This document shows, one piece after another, positions 24,762-34,907 of a stretch of DNA of 64,000 nucleotides. The stretch's first letter is position 1, and each line of letters opens with the position of its first letter. The DNA is from Alphaproteobacteria bacterium (GTDB lineage: Bacteria > Pseudomonadota > Alphaproteobacteria > Micropepsales > Micropepsaceae). Below the pieces are notes generated by a model. That model ran no database searches. It was not told the DNA's origin and worked only from the letters and a program-made list of their open reading frames with translations. The position numbers and the translations under genes were made by a program. Location: positions 1-64,000 of the forward strand of contig CANHNJ010000013.1 of the NCBI GenBank assembly GCA_947462105.1, given 5' to 3'.

Positions 24762-25724
24762 TTGGAGCGGTTGGTGGCCATGTTGCGTGCGGCGGGGGAT
24801 CCCACCCGCCTGCGCCTGCTGCTGCTGCTGCGGGAGGCCGAACTGACCGTGAGCGAATTGATCGAGATTGTCGGCCAGTCCCAGCCCCGTGTTTCTCGGC
24901 ATCTCAAGCTGTTGGGCGAAGCCGGACTGCTGGAGCGCTTCAAGGAAGGCAGCTGGGTTTTCTATCGCGCCGCCGGGCGTGGCACCGGCGCAGAACTGGG
25001 CCGCACGGTGGCGGAGCTTTCGGGTGGCCATGCCGCCGACCTGGCCCGGCTGAGCCATGTGCGGGCCCAGCGCGCCGCCCGCGCCGCCGACTATTTCAAG
25101 GCCAATGCGGCGGAATGGGCCCGCATTCGCGCCCTGCATGCGCCGGAAAAGGATGTAGAGGCGGCGATCCTGACCCGCCTGCCGCAAAAGATCGGCGGCC
25201 TGCTCGACATCGGCACCGGCACGGGCCGGATGCTGGAACTGGTGGCGCCGCGCGCCGCCCGCGCCATCGGCATCGATGTCAGCCCGGAGATGCTGGCCAT
25301 TGCCCGCGACCGGCTGCCTGGCGAGACGCTGGGCCATGTGCAGGTGCGGCTGGGCGATCTTTATCGCCTGCCCTTTACCGATGCCGGCACGGGCGAGAAT
25401 GAAGCGGGCTTCGACGTGGTGCTGTTCCACCAGGTGCTGCATTACCTTGATGATCCTGGCGCGGCGGTGGCGGAAGCTGCGCGCGTAATGACGCGGGGTG
25501 GCCGCCTGCTGATCGCGGATTTCGCGCCGCATGGTCTGGAATTCCTGCGCGACGAATATGCCCATCGCCGTCTGGGTTTTTCCGACCGCGAAGTGGAAGG
25601 CTGGCTGTCCGCTGCCGGGCTGACACTTTCCGCCACCGATACTATTGCCCCGGAACAGTCCGGGGCCGACAAGCTGACCGTCAAAGTGTGGTTTGCCACG
25701 CGCAACAAGAACGAAGCCCCATGA
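24762..25724 (+). CDS. ArsR-family regulator fused to a SAM-dependent methyltransferase (SahR-like)
   Basis: A TTG start at 24762 sits six bases after GGAGG; an in-frame TTG at 24750 and ATG at 24780 are alternatives. The 320-residue product has an ArsR winged-helix domain (AAGDPTRLRLLLLLREAELTVSELIEIVG, then QPRVSRHLKLL). A class I methyltransferase domain follows with LLDIGTGTGRML, IGIDVSPEML and FDVVLFHQVLHYLDDP. No metal-binding ELCVCDL-type cysteines are present, so it is probably not an arsenic sensor. Its TGA overlaps the ATG of metF. Regulators of this build next to SAM-cycle genes (SahR group) sense S-adenosylhomocysteine; that role is inferred here from context. Confidence 0.85.
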   Translation: MERLVAMLRAAGDPTRLRLLLLLREAELTVSELIEIVGQSQPRVSRHLKLLGEAGLLERFKEGSWVFYRAAGRGTGAELGRTVAELSGGHAADLARLSHVRAQRAARAADYFKANAAEWARIRALHAPEKDVEAAILTRLPQKIGGLLDIGTGTGRMLELVAPRAARAIGIDVSPEMLAIARDRLPGETLGHVQVRLGDLYRLPFTDAGTGENEAGFDVVLFHQVLHYLDDPGAAVAEAARVMTRGGRLLIADFAPHGLEFLRDEYAHRRLGFSDREVEGWLSAAGLTLSATDTIAPEQSGADKLTVKVWFATRNKNEAP

Positions 25725-26605
25725 GCCTCAAAGACCTGATCGCAACCGGCGGCGCACCCAGCGTGTCGTTCGAATTCTCCCCGCCCAAGAATGACGAGGC
25801 GGAGGCAGCCCTGTGGGTCGCGATCAAGCGGCTGGAGCCGCTGTCGCCCAGCTTCGTCTCCGTCACCTATGGCGCGGGCGGTTCCACCCGCGAGCGCACC
25901 CATGCCACGGTCAAGCGCATCGTGGACGAAACCACGCTCAAGCCCGCCGCGCACCTGACCTGCGTCGGGCACACCCGGGACGAGATCGGCGAGATCGTGC
26001 GCGGTTATTGGGACAATGGCATCAAGCATATCGTGGCGCTGCGCGGCGACATGCCGGGCATGGAAGGGCCCTACTGCGCCCATCCCGACGGCTACCAATC
26101 CACGCCGGAGTTGATCGCGGGGCTGAAGAAGATCGCGCCCTTCGAGGTCAGCGTCTCCTTCTATCCCGAGTGCCATCCCGACTCGCCCAGCCACGGCCAT
26201 GACATCGAATTGCTGAAGAAAAAGCAGGATGCGGGCGCGGCACATGCCTTGGGCCAGTTCTGCTATGACGACGACGCCACGGCGCGCTTCCGCGACGATG
26301 CGGCAGCAGCCGGCATCACTATTCCCATCGTGCCCGGCGTCATGCCCACCACCAATTTCCGTGCCGTCGAGCGCATGGCGGGCAAGGCGGGCGCGTCCAT
26401 TCCAGCCTGGCTGGCGCGCGCCTATGAAGGACTGGACGACGACGTCGAAAGCCGCCGCATCGTCGCCGCCGCCGTTCTGGCCGATCAGGTGCAGCAGCTG
26501 CGCGCCCGCGGCTTCGATCATTTCCATTTCTATACGCTCAACCAGGCCAATCTCAGCTATGCGGCCGCCCGCCTGCTGGGAATGCGGCCGAAGGATATCG
26601 CATGA
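25721..26605 (+). CDS. metF: 5,10-methylenetetrahydrofolate reductase
   Basis: The product is a 294-residue FAD enzyme that reduces methylene-THF to 5-methyl-THF, the methyl donor used by MetH. ATG 25721 overlaps the upstream stop (ATGA); the longer frame has no upstream start with a ribosome site. Motifs are [14 protein letters not shown] at the N-terminus, [35 protein letters not shown] and YPECHPDS, all standard for MetF. It ends in an ATGA overlap with metH, so regulator, reductase and synthase are translated in tandem. Confidence 0.95.
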   Translation: MSLKDLIATGGAPSVSFEFSPPKNDEAEAALWVAIKRLEPLSPSFVSVTYGAGGSTRERTHATVKRIVDETTLKPAAHLTCVGHTRDEIGEIVRGYWDNGIKHIVALRGDMPGMEGPYCAHPDGYQSTPELIAGLKKIAPFEVSVSFYPECHPDSPSHGHDIELLKKKQDAGAAHALGQFCYDDDATARFRDDAAAAGITIPIVPGVMPTTNFRAVERMAGKAGASIPAWLARAYEGLDDDVESRRIVAAAVLADQVQQLRARGFDHFHFYTLNQANLSYAAARLLGMRPKDIA

Positions 26606-29600
26606 GTTTCGACCGTTCCGTCCGCATTGACTGGATGAAGCAGGAAGCCAGGAAGCGCCTGTTGCTGCTCGACGGCTCCTGGGGCGTGATGATCCAGGGC
26701 TACACGCTGGGCGAGGATGATTTTCGCGGCCAGCGCTTCGGCAACCATCCCTCGGAGCTCAAGGGCAACAATGATCTGCTGACCCTGACCAAGCCGGAGA
26801 TCATCCAGAATATCGGCCGCATGTATCTGGATGCGGGCGTGGATTTCATTGAAACCAACACCTTCAACTCCAATTTCACCAGCCAGGAAGATTATGGCCT
26901 GGGCCACCTGGTCAGCGAGCTGAACGAGGCTGGTGCGCGGTTGGCGCGCGCGCTGTGCGATGAATATTCCACCGCCGACCGACCGCGCCTGGTGGCGGGC
27001 GTGCTGGGCCCGGCCAACCGCACTGCGACGATCTCGCCCGACGTCAACGACCCGGCCTTCCGCAACATCACCTTCGACCAGTTGCGCGAAACCTATCGCG
27101 ACGGCACGCGTGGCCTGATCAAGGGTGGCGCCGACGTCATCATGATCGAGACGGTGTTCGATACGCTGAATGCCAAGGCGGCGATCTATGCCATCGAGGA
27201 AGTCTATGAGGAGCTGGGCCTGCGCCTGCCGGTGTGGATTTCTGGCACCATCACCGACCTGTCGGGCCGCACTTTGACGGGCCAGACACCGGAAGCCTTC
27301 TGGCATTCGGTGCGCCACGCCAACCCCTTTGCCATCGGTCTCAATTGCGCCCTGGGCGCCAAGGAACTGCGTCCCTACATCGCCGAATTGTCGAACGCCT
27401 GTGACACGCTGGTGTCGGCGCATCCCAATGCCGGTCTGCCCAACGAGTTCGGTGGCTATGACGAGAGCCCCGAACAGATGGCGGAGATGATCCGCGAGTT
27501 CGCCACCTCTGGCCTGGTCAACATTGTCGGCGGTTGCTGCGGCACCAAGCCGGATCACATCGCCGCCTTCGGCAAGGCCATCAAGGATGTGCCGCCGCGC
27601 CAGATTCCGCAGAAGCCGAAATATATGCGCCTGTCGGGTCTGGAGCCGTTCACCCTGACGCCCGACCTGAACTTCATCAATGTCGGCGAGCGTACCAACA
27701 TCACGGGCTCGGCCAAGTTCCGCAAGCTGATAGTCGCCAATGACTATGAGGCGGCACTGAGCGTGGCGCGCGACCAGGTCGAGAATGGCGCCCAGGTCAT
27801 CGACATCAACATGGACGAGGGCATGATCGACGGCGAGGCGGCGATGACCCGCTTCGTCAACATGATGGCGGGCGAGCCGGACATTTCCAAGGTCCCGCTG
27901 ATGATCGATAGCTCCAAGTGGCATGTGATCCAGGCCGGCCTGAAATGCTGCCAGGGCAAGGTCATCGTCAATTCGATCTCGCTCAAGGAAGGCGAGGAGC
28001 AGTTCCTCAAGCACGCCAAGGAAGTCATGCGCTTCGGCGCCGCCGTGGTGGTGATGGCGTTCGACGAGGTCGGCCAGGCCGACACCAAGGAGCGCAAGAT
28101 CGAGATCTGCAAGCGCGCCTATGACATCCTGGTGCAGAAGCTGAATTTCCCGCCCGAAGACATCATCTTCGACCCCAACATCTTCGCGGTCGCCACCGGC
28201 CTGGAAGAGCATAACGAATACGGCAAGGCCTTCGTCGAGGCCTGCGAGGTCATTCGCCGCGAGAATCCGCATGCCCATATCTCCGGCGGTGCCTCCAACT
28301 TCTCCTTCTCCTTCCGGGGCAACGAGAAGGTGCGCGAAGCCATGCACAGCGTTTTCCTGTTCCACGCCATCAAGGCGGGCATGGACATGGGCATCGTCAA
28401 TGCCGGCCAGCTCACCGTCTATCAGGATATCCCGACTCCGCTGCGCGAAGGCATCGAGGATGTCTTCTTCAACCGCCGCCCCGACGCCACCGAAAGACTG
28501 CTGGAGCTGGCACAGCAATATCGCGGCGACGGCAAGGTTGCCGACGTGGCCGACGCTGCCTGGCGCAGCCTGCCGGTGAATGAACGCATTTCCCACGCTA
28601 TGGTGCAGGGCATCGACGCCTTCATCATCGAGGACACCGAGGAAGCGCGCCTGGCCGCCGAAAAGCCGCTGCATGTCATCGAAGGCCCGCTGATGGCGGG
28701 CATGAACGTGGTCGGCGACCTGTTCGGCTCGGGCAAGATGTTCCTGCCGCAGGTGGTGAAGTCGGCCCGCGTCATGAAGAAGGCGGTGGCACACCTGCTG
28801 CCCTTCATGGATACCGACAAGAGCCAGACGAAGGAGCCGGCAGGCAAGATCGTCATGGCGACGGTCAAGGGCGACGTCCATGATATCGGCAAGAACATTG
28901 TCGGCGTGGTGCTGCAGTGTAACGGCTATGAAGTGATCGACATGGGCGTGATGGTGCCCATGCAGAAAATTCTCGATGCCGCCAGGGAGCACAAGGCCAA
29001 CATCATCGGCCTGTCCGGCCTGATCACGCCGTCGCTGGACGAGATGGTGACGGTGGCGTCCGAGATGGAACGCCAGGGCTTTGACATTCCGCTGATGATC
29101 GGCGGCGCCACCACCTCCAAGGTGCATACGGCGGTGAAGATCGATCCGACCTATCGCCGTGGCCAGACGGTATACGTCACCGACGCCAGCCGCGCCGTCG
29201 GCGTCGCGTCCAGTCTGCTGCAGAAGGAAACCGGGGCGCAATACGCCGCCGGTATCCGTGCCGAGTATGAGAAGATGGCCGCCGGCCATGCCAACCAGCG
29301 TGCGGGCGGCAAGCGCCTGGCGCTGGCGGATGCCCGCGCCAACCGCGCCAAGACGGATTTCACCAAGACCGCGCCCGCGCCGACATTCTTCGGCACCCGC
29401 GTATACAAGGAATACGACCTGGCGGAACTGGCGAAGTACATCGACTGGACGCCCTTCTTCCAGACCTGGGAACTGGCGGGCCGCTATCCCGACATCCTGA
29501 CCGATGACAAGGTCGGCAAGGCCGCCAGCGATCTTTTCCGCGACGCCCAGGCGATGCTGCAGAAGATCATCGACGAGAAGTGGTTGGAAGCCCGCGCCGT

Positions 29601-30315
29601 GATCGGCTTCTGGCCCGCCAACAGCGACCCCAAGAATGTCGATGACATTCTGGTCTATGGCGACAAGGCGCGGAAATTCCCCATCCAGACGCTGCACACG
29701 CTGCGCCAGCAGATGACGCGCGAGGCGGGCCGACCCAACCTGGCGCTGTCCGACTTCATCGCCCCACCCGGCACCGACGATTATATCGGCGGCTTCGCGG
29801 TGACGGCGGGCATCGGCGAAGAGCCGCACCTGGAAGCCTTCCGCGCCGCCAAGGACGATTATTCCGCCATCCTGCTGTCCGCCCTGGCCGATCGCCTGGC
29901 CGAAGCCTTTGCCGAGCGCCTGCATGAAAAGGTGCGCAAGGACTATTGGGGCTATGCCGCCGACGAGGCCTTCAGCAACGACGACCTGATCAAGGAAGCC
30001 TATCAGGGCATCCGCCCCGCACCGGGCTATCCCGCCCAGCCGGAGCACAGCGAGAAGGGCACGCTCTTCAAGCTGCTGGATGCGGAAGACAAGATCGGCG
30101 TCAAGCTGACCGAAAGCTATGCCATGTGGCCAGGTTCGTCGGTGTCGGGCTTCTATTACGCCCATCCCGAAAGCCGCTATTTCGGCATCGGCAAGATTGA
30201 GCGCGACCAGGTGGAGGATTATGCCCAGCGCAAGGGCTGGGACATGGCCACCGCCGAACGCTGGCTTGCCCCGCTGCTGAACTACAATCCGCGCGCCCTG
30301 GACGCCGCCGAGTGA
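26602..30315 (+). CDS. metH: cobalamin-dependent methionine synthase
   Basis: At 1,237 residues this is full length. Domains in order are the homocysteine-binding barrel ([12 protein letters not shown] to the zinc site GGCCGT near 312-317, with an earlier cysteine in GLNCALG), the pterin-binding barrel ([31 protein letters not shown]), the cap, the B12 domain with the cobalt-ligating DVHDIGKN near residue 755, and the C-terminal SAM-dependent reactivation domain ([32 protein letters not shown]). Many alphaproteobacteria split MetH into two proteins; here it is a single chain. It overlaps metF before it and the TVP38-type gene after it by four bases each. Confidence 0.96.
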   Translation: MSFDRSVRIDWMKQEARKRLLLLDGSWGVMIQGYTLGEDDFRGQRFGNHPSELKGNNDLLTLTKPEIIQNIGRMYLDAGVDFIETNTFNSNFTSQEDYGLGHLVSELNEAGARLARALCDEYSTADRPRLVAGVLGPANRTATISPDVNDPAFRNITFDQLRETYRDGTRGLIKGGADVIMIETVFDTLNAKAAIYAIEEVYEELGLRLPVWISGTITDLSGRTLTGQTPEAFWHSVRHANPFAIGLNCALGAKELRPYIAELSNACDTLVSAHPNAGLPNEFGGYDESPEQMAEMIREFATSGLVNIVGGCCGTKPDHIAAFGKAIKDVPPRQIPQKPKYMRLSGLEPFTLTPDLNFINVGERTNITGSAKFRKLIVANDYEAALSVARDQVENGAQVIDINMDEGMIDGEAAMTRFVNMMAGEPDISKVPLMIDSSKWHVIQAGLKCCQGKVIVNSISLKEGEEQFLKHAKEVMRFGAAVVVMAFDEVGQADTKERKIEICKRAYDILVQKLNFPPEDIIFDPNIFAVATGLEEHNEYGKAFVEACEVIRRENPHAHISGGASNFSFSFRGNEKVREAMHSVFLFHAIKAGMDMGIVNAGQLTVYQDIPTPLREGIEDVFFNRRPDATERLLELAQQYRGDGKVADVADAAWRSLPVNERISHAMVQGIDAFIIEDTEEARLAAEKPLHVIEGPLMAGMNVVGDLFGSGKMFLPQVVKSARVMKKAVAHLLPFMDTDKSQTKEPAGKIVMATVKGDVHDIGKNIVGVVLQCNGYEVIDMGVMVPMQKILDAAREHKANIIGLSGLITPSLDEMVTVASEMERQGFDIPLMIGGATTSKVHTAVKIDPTYRRGQTVYVTDASRAVGVASSLLQKETGAQYAAGIRAEYEKMAAGHANQRAGGKRLALADARANRAKTDFTKTAPAPTFFGTRVYKEYDLAELAKYIDWTPFFQTWELAGRYPDILTDDKVGKAASDLFRDAQAMLQKIIDEKWLEARAVIGFWPANSDPKNVDDILVYGDKARKFPIQTLHTLRQQMTREAGRPNLALSDFIAPPGTDDYIGGFAVTAGIGEEPHLEAFRAAKDDYSAILLSALADRLAEAFAERLHEKVRKDYWGYAADEAFSNDDLIKEAYQGIRPAPGYPAQPEHSEKGTLFKLLDAEDKIGVKLTESYAMWPGSSVSGFYYAHPESRYFGIGKIERDQVEDYAQRKGWDMATAERWLAPLLNYNPRALDAAE

Positions 30316-30941
30316 GGCTGGCGCGCATCATCGCGCTTGTGCTGGTGGCGGCAGGCATCGTGCTGGCCGTGTTCTATCGCGACCGGATCGATCCGATGGC
30401 GATCTCGCGCACCATCGCGGCGCAGCCGCTGGCGCCGCTTTACTTCATCCTGCTGCAGGTGGCGGCCAGTCTGCTGTTCATCCCGCGTACCGTGCTGGGC
30501 ATCGCGGCCGGACTGGTCTTTGGCCTGTTCTGGGGGGCGCTGTGGGCGCTACTCGGCGCAATGGCGGGCGCGGCGGCCGGTTTCGCGCTGGCGCGCTGGT
30601 TCGGCGTCACCGGCATGCTCGATGCATCGCCCGGCATTGGCCGCATGGTGGAGCGGGCCGAACATGGCGGCTGGCGCGCGGTGGCGATCCTGCGCCTGAC
30701 GCCGGTGCCGCACAGCGTCGCCAACACGCTATTGGCCATGACCAACCTGCGCTGGCGCGATTACCTGCTGGGTTCCTTTGCGGGCATGTTGCCGATGACA
30801 CTGGCGCAGGTCGATATCGGCGCGTCCGGCAATGCAATCCTGGAAGGCGGGCAATGGATACTGGCCTGCCTGATGCTGGCTTTCGGTCTTCTCGCCAGCT
30901 TTCTGCTCAAGCGCTTCGGCCAGCCTGCGTCTGGCAAGTAA
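30312..30941 (+). CDS. TVP38/TMEM64 family inner-membrane protein
   Basis: The 209-residue product starts at GTG, overlapping the metH stop (GTGA). It has about five membrane segments (residues about 3-20, 42-70, 70-95, 150-175 and 180-200). The VTT (SNARE-associated) core is visible as [41 protein letters not shown] and [38 protein letters not shown]. Eukaryotic relatives are lipid scramblases; the bacterial role is not settled. The overlap suggests co-expression with metH but not a shared pathway. Confidence 0.85.
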   Translation: MRLARIIALVLVAAGIVLAVFYRDRIDPMAISRTIAAQPLAPLYFILLQVAASLLFIPRTVLGIAAGLVFGLFWGALWALLGAMAGAAAGFALARWFGVTGMLDASPGIGRMVERAEHGGWRAVAILRLTPVPHSVANTLLAMTNLRWRDYLLGSFAGMLPMTLAQVDIGASGNAILEGGQWILACLMLAFGLLASFLLKRFGQPASGK

Positions 30942-30966
30942 GTTGAGGCCACGCTAGATTGACCCC

Positions 30967-31671
30967 ATGTCTGTCTGGGGAAAAGTCGGCGGCGCCGCCG
31001 CAGGTCTGATAGTGGGCGGCCCCGTGGGCGCGCTGGTTGGCGCTGTGGCGGGCCATTTCCTGTTCGATCGCGAAGCTGATCCCGGCGTGGTCTTCACCAT
31101 CGCCATCATCGCCCTGTCGGGCAAGATGGCGCGTGCCGACGGCATCGTCACCGACGAGGAATTCCAGATCTTCCGCCGCGTCTTCAACCTGCCGCCGCAG
31201 GATGAAGCCAGTGTGCGCCTCATCTTCAACCTGGCGCGGCAGGACATCGCCGGTTACGAAGCCTATGCCACCCAGATCGCGCGGCTGTTCGTCGGCAACC
31301 ACGCCATTCTGGAAGACGTGCTCGATGGCCTGTTCGAGATCGCCAAGGCCGATGGCGTGCTGCATCCGGGTGAGGCCGCCTTCCTGGAACGGGTGGCGGA
31401 AATCTTCGGCTTCGCCCCCAACGAGTTTCGCCGTATCCGCGCCAGCCATTTCGCGCCGGAACTGACCGATCCCTATGTCATTCTTGGCGTTTCCTATGTC
31501 GCCAGCGATGACGAGATCAAGCAGACCTATCGCCGCCTGGTGCGCGAGAACCATCCCGACAGCCTGATCGCGCGCGGCGTGCCCATCGAGTTCGAGAAAC
31601 TGGCCAACGACAAGCTGGCCTCGATCAACGCCGCCTATGAGCGCATCCTGGCGGAGCGGGGGCTGAAATGA
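30967..31671 (+). CDS. DjlA-like co-chaperone (TerB domain plus J domain)
   Basis: The protein has 234 residues. The glycine-rich N-terminal segment GGAAAGLIVGGPVGALVGAVAGHFLF is likely membrane-associated. A TerB/DjlA-type helical domain follows (TIAIIALSGKMARADGIVTDEEFQ, then LFEIAKADGVLHPGEAAFLERV). The last 70 residues are a J domain (PYVILGVSYVASDDEIKQTYRRLVRENHPD) with HPD at 196-198, needed to stimulate DnaK ATPase. It overlaps the amidase start by four bases. Confidence 0.88.
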   Translation: MSVWGKVGGAAAGLIVGGPVGALVGAVAGHFLFDREADPGVVFTIAIIALSGKMARADGIVTDEEFQIFRRVFNLPPQDEASVRLIFNLARQDIAGYEAYATQIARLFVGNHAILEDVLDGLFEIAKADGVLHPGEAAFLERVAEIFGFAPNEFRRIRASHFAPELTDPYVILGVSYVASDDEIKQTYRRLVRENHPDSLIARGVPIEFEKLANDKLASINAAYERILAERGLK

Positions 31672-32339
31672 AGCGCGTCGAGCGGCCTTCGCCCAATCAT
31701 GATGCGCGGGGTGCGCCCATCGACATGCTGGTGCTGCACTATACCGGGATGACGAATGCGCGAGCCGCGCTGTCGCGCCTCACCGATCCGGCGGCAAAGG
31801 TCTCGGCGCACTACACCATCGACGAGGACGGCACCATCTATGCCCATGTGCCGGAGGCGCAGCGCGCCTGGCATGCCGGCGTCTCGCACTGGGCGGGTGC
31901 CACCGACATCAATGCCCGTTCCATCGGCATCGAGATCGTCAACCCGGGCCATGAATTCGGCTATCGCCCATTCCCGGAAGACCAGGTCGCGGCGTTGATC
32001 ACGCTCTGCCATTCCATCCTGCTGCGCCACCCGATTCCGTCCTGGCGCGTGTTGGGGCACAGCGATGTCGCCCCGGCGCGCAAGGATGATCCGGGCGAAT
32101 ATTTTCCGTGGCGGCGCTTGGCCAAGGCGGGCATCGGCCTGTGGCCGGAACGCGCTGTCAGCCAACTGGATGCCAGCGCGCTGGCGCGCTTTGGCTATGA
32201 TCCCGCTGCGCCGTTGGACAAGGTGATTATCGCCTTTCAGCGTCATTTCCGTCCCAACCTGCTGAACGGGCTATGGGATCAGGAATGTGCGGAGCTGCTG
32301 CACGGGTTGCTGGATAAGTTCAGCCGTCCCGCGCTATAA
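31668..32339 (+). CDS. N-acetylmuramoyl-L-alanine amidase (AmpD-like)
   Basis: This 223-residue Amidase_2 protein has no signal peptide, so it probably acts on imported muropeptides in the cytosol. The domain shows MLVLHYTGM (H24 as first zinc ligand), VSAHYTIDEDGTIYAHVPE, RAWHAGVSHW, NARSIGIEIVNPGHE and VLGHSDVAPARKDDPG, which carries the second histidine, the third ligand aspartate and the catalytic lysine. A short C-terminal extension (QRHFRPNLLNGLWD) resembles a peptidoglycan-binding helix. ATG overlaps the stop of the J-domain gene. It could be named ampD or amiD; I leave the symbol open. Confidence 0.88.
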   Translation: MKRVERPSPNHDARGAPIDMLVLHYTGMTNARAALSRLTDPAAKVSAHYTIDEDGTIYAHVPEAQRAWHAGVSHWAGATDINARSIGIEIVNPGHEFGYRPFPEDQVAALITLCHSILLRHPIPSWRVLGHSDVAPARKDDPGEYFPWRRLAKAGIGLWPERAVSQLDASALARFGYDPAAPLDKVIIAFQRHFRPNLLNGLWDQECAELLHGLLDKFSRPAL

Positions 32340-32346
32340 CCTGCCG

Positions 32347-32706
32347 TCAGATGGCCGGGTGACCGCGGGCTTCGCAAGAAGTTCGAGGAAAGTCCGGGCT
32401 CCACGGAAAAACGGTGCCGGTTAACGACCGGCGGGGGCGACCCCAGGGATAGCGCCACAGAAATCAAACCGCCGAATTCCTTCGGGGATGGCAAGGTTGA
32501 AATGGTGCGGTAAGAGCGCACCGCGCGACTGGCAACAGAAGCGGCACGGCAAGCCCCACCGGGAGCAAGACCAAATAGGGACGGCAGGTTGCGTTTTCCG
32601 CGTAGCCGTCCGGGTCGGTCGCGTGAGGTGTTCGGTAACGGGCATCCCAGAGGAATGGTCACCACCACGCAAGTGGTACAGAACCCGGCTTACAGGCCAT
32701 CTGATA
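32347..32706 (+). ncRNA. rnpB: RNase P RNA, type A
   Basis: The catalytic RNA of RNase P trims tRNA 5' leaders. The ends pair as P1: CAGATGGCC at 32348-32356 with GGCCATCTG at 32695-32703. Conserved core blocks are present in order: GAGGAAAGTCCGGGCTCC (CR I), AGGGATAGCGCCACAGAAA (CR II/III) and the 3' block CAGAACCCGGCTTACAGG (CR V). Boundaries are set by P1 and may be off by a few bases. No protein-coding frame fits this stretch. Transcription probably ends in the T-rich ATATTTTATTTTT just after P1. Confidence 0.93.
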
Positions 32707-32711
32707 TTTTA

Positions 32712-32818
32712 TTTTTCAACCCCTCCGCCCTTCGCTGGCTTAACCGCCGCTTTGCGGCTGGCCAGCTACGGGCACCTCCCCTTCATGCGTGCTTCGCACG
32801 CGAAGTGGAGGCGGGTCA
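32712..32818 (+). repeat. dispersed intergenic hairpin repeat, copy A
   Basis: Shared blocks with copy B (54995-55087, opposite strand) are CAACCCCTCCG, TTCGC, GCTAC, CACCTCCCCTT, CATGCG, CTTCGC and a closing GGAGG. The right half folds as CACCTCCCCTT against GGAGG with an inner ATGCG-type stem. The next 55 bases to the gene at 32874 hold further short GC hairpins and no gene. Confidence 0.6.
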
Positions 32819-32873
32819 TGACTCGCGGATGGTCGCGCTGCGGCTTCGCTGCAGCGCTCGAGCCCGCCTAGGT

Positions 32874-34895
32874 TTAGCTAGGCAGCGCGAAGGCGTAGAG
32901 CATGTTGCCCGCCGTGACGGCGACGAACTGCTTGCCATTCACCGCATAGCTTACTGGCGTGCCTGCCATCGGCCCGGCGGCGCGGAAATTCCACAGCAGC
33001 TTGCCGCCCTTGGCGTCCAGCGCCACCGCCTGTCCATCGGCCAGGGTGGCAAAGACCGCGCCGCCACGCGTCGCCAGAAGCCCTCGCACCTCCGCGATCA
33101 TGGCGCTGCGCCACAACACCTTGCCGGTGCGCGAATCCACGGCCGCCACCGCCTTGCCCAGTCCGGCATAGAGAACATCGCTGCTGCGGTCGAAGGACAG
33201 CGACGGTGTTGCAACCCGCTCTTTGCTCAGCGATTGCGTCAGCACCGGCTTGGCCGTCATGCGGTCGAGAATGGTGAGCAGCCCGTCGCGGCCCAGATGC
33301 AGCAGCAGCGCCCGCTTGTTGCGGTCGGCCAGAACCACGCTGTCGCCGCCTGCGCCCGGTTGTAGCTTGTGTGACCAGGTCATGGCGCCGCTGTTGGCGT
33401 TCAGCGCGATGATCGCGTCGCTGTTCGCGCCGTCATCGCTGGCGCGCGTGGTGCTCCAGTAGAGCGTGACATTCTGTGCCTCATAGGCGCCCATCGCCGC
33501 CGTCATCGCGCCCGCCGCATTCTGCGGGACGGTATCGAAACGCCAGAGTGACTTTCCCGTGACGGGGTCGGATGCTTCCAGCCAGCCGCGCGCCTTGGGG
33601 CCTGCGCCCGCCACGCCCGTCACCACGCGCGTGCGCAAGGCCAGCGGCGCGCCGGTCATGGCGGTGCCGTCCAGCGTGCTGCCGGTCTGGCGTTCCCACA
33701 ATTGCCGCCCGCTGCTGGCATCCAGTGCGATCAGCTTGTTGTCGGCGGTGCCGACAAAGACGCGGCCTTCCAGCACGGCGACGCCGCGATTGCCGCCCAT
33801 GGGCGAGGGGTTCTCCAGCACCGGCCTGCGCTCGAAATGCCAGATCGGAATGCCGCTCTGCGCGTCGAAGGCATACACATTGCCCGCCGCGCCGGCGACA
33901 TAGATTACCCCATCCACCACCAGCGGCGTCGCGGCGGTGGCGCCGTCGCCTAACTGCGCGCTCCAGCGCGCCTGCAGCCGTGACGCGGTGGCGGCGCTGA
34001 TGCCCGGCAGGGTGGAGAAATTGCCGCCCTCCAGTCCACCGCGATGGGTCACCCAGTTGCGGAAATCCGGCGCGGCGATGCGCGCATAGGACAGTACCGA
34101 AGTCGGCAGCAGCTTGGCGGTTTCTGCCAAGTTGCGCGCCTTGCGCTGCGACAGATAGGCGACGAGATCGTCGATTTCCGTGTCGCTCATCGCCAGCGGC
34201 AACAGGGGATTGGCGTCGGCGATGCTGCGGATATTCGCCTTGGCCAGGATCGCCAGCTTGCCGTCGGGCTGCTTGAGATGCAGCGTGGAAAGGTCTTCGC
34301 CCCGCACGAAGCCGGAAAGACGCGGTCCCTGCGCCATCGTCACCGTGACAAAGCGCCGCGGTATCGGTTCATGCTTCAGGGCGTTGCGGATATCGGCGGC
34401 GGGTTTGAGCCCGATGGCCGAAAGATCGGACGCCAGGTCGTGCCCCAGCCCGTCAATTTCATGGCAGGCGGTGCAGCCGCCGCGCCCGAAAAAGAATTGC
34501 GCGCCTGCGCCGCCATTGGCGGCAGCGACCAGCGGTGTTGGCGCGCCCGGACTGGCACCGAGGCTGCTGATATAGCTGACGATGCGCCAGGTGTTTTCAT
34601 CCGACAACGCTGGGAAGGCCGGCATCTTTGTGTCGGCAACGCCTTCGCGGATGATGCGGAAAATGCCGGCCTCATCGGCGGCGCGGCTCAAGGTGCGGTT
34701 GAGCGGCAATCCTGCGCCGCCGATGCCGCCGCCGCCATGACAACCGGCGCAGGTGGAGTCATAGATCACCTTGCCTGCCGCCGCAGCCGCTGCGTCGTCC
34801 GCAAACGGATTGGCGGGCGGCGCATCCTGCGCCACGGCCAGGACTGCCGACAGCGCCAGCGCCGAAGCGGCGAGAGTGATCAGGAGCGCGCGCAT
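32874..34895 (-). CDS. exported di-haem cytochrome c fused to a PQQ-type beta-propeller
   Basis: The 673-residue protein has a signal peptide (RALLITLAASALALSAVLAVAQ). Two cytochrome c domains come first: CAGCH at 49-53 with MPAFP as axial loop, and CTACH at 141-145. From about residue 310 to the end runs a propeller of PQQ-like repeats, such as GVIYVAGAAGNVYAFDAQSG, RVFVGTADNKLIALDASSGRQLWER and AVDSRTGKVLWRS. Quinohaemoprotein alcohol dehydrogenases usually have the propeller first and the haem domain last; here the order is reversed with two haems. It resembles PQQ-binding c-type cytochromes of unknown substrate. It may form an operon with the dehydrogenase upstream, 12 bp away. Confidence 0.8.
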   Translation of the reverse strand: MRALLITLAASALALSAVLAVAQDAPPANPFADDAAAAAAGKVIYDSTCAGCHGGGGIGGAGLPLNRTLSRAADEAGIFRIIREGVADTKMPAFPALSDENTWRIVSYISSLGASPGAPTPLVAAANGGAGAQFFFGRGGCTACHEIDGLGHDLASDLSAIGLKPAADIRNALKHEPIPRRFVTVTMAQGPRLSGFVRGEDLSTLHLKQPDGKLAILAKANIRSIADANPLLPLAMSDTEIDDLVAYLSQRKARNLAETAKLLPTSVLSYARIAAPDFRNWVTHRGGLEGGNFSTLPGISAATASRLQARWSAQLGDGATAATPLVVDGVIYVAGAAGNVYAFDAQSGIPIWHFERRPVLENPSPMGGNRGVAVLEGRVFVGTADNKLIALDASSGRQLWERQTGSTLDGTAMTGAPLALRTRVVTGVAGAGPKARGWLEASDPVTGKSLWRFDTVPQNAAGAMTAAMGAYEAQNVTLYWSTTRASDDGANSDAIIALNANSGAMTWSHKLQPGAGGDSVVLADRNKRALLLHLGRDGLLTILDRMTAKPVLTQSLSKERVATPSLSFDRSSDVLYAGLGKAVAAVDSRTGKVLWRSAMIAEVRGLLATRGGAVFATLADGQAVALDAKGGKLLWNFRAAGPMAGTPVSYAVNGKQFVAVTAGNMLYAFALPS

Positions 34896-34907
34896 GGATC
34901 GCAGACT

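Noticed and set aside
24741-25565. Minus-strand frame of 274 codons opposite the ArsR-methyltransferase gene
   Set aside because: Histidine/arginine-rich low-complexity peptide, an antisense shadow without motifs.
26557-30165. Open frame of 1,202 codons antisense to metH
   Set aside because: It is the mirror of metH codon bias in GC-rich DNA; its peptide has no family motifs, and metH matches its family from end to end.
32421-32871. Small open frames across 32421-32871 on both strands
   Set aside because: They lie inside RNase P RNA and the adjacent hairpin repeat and have no protein features.
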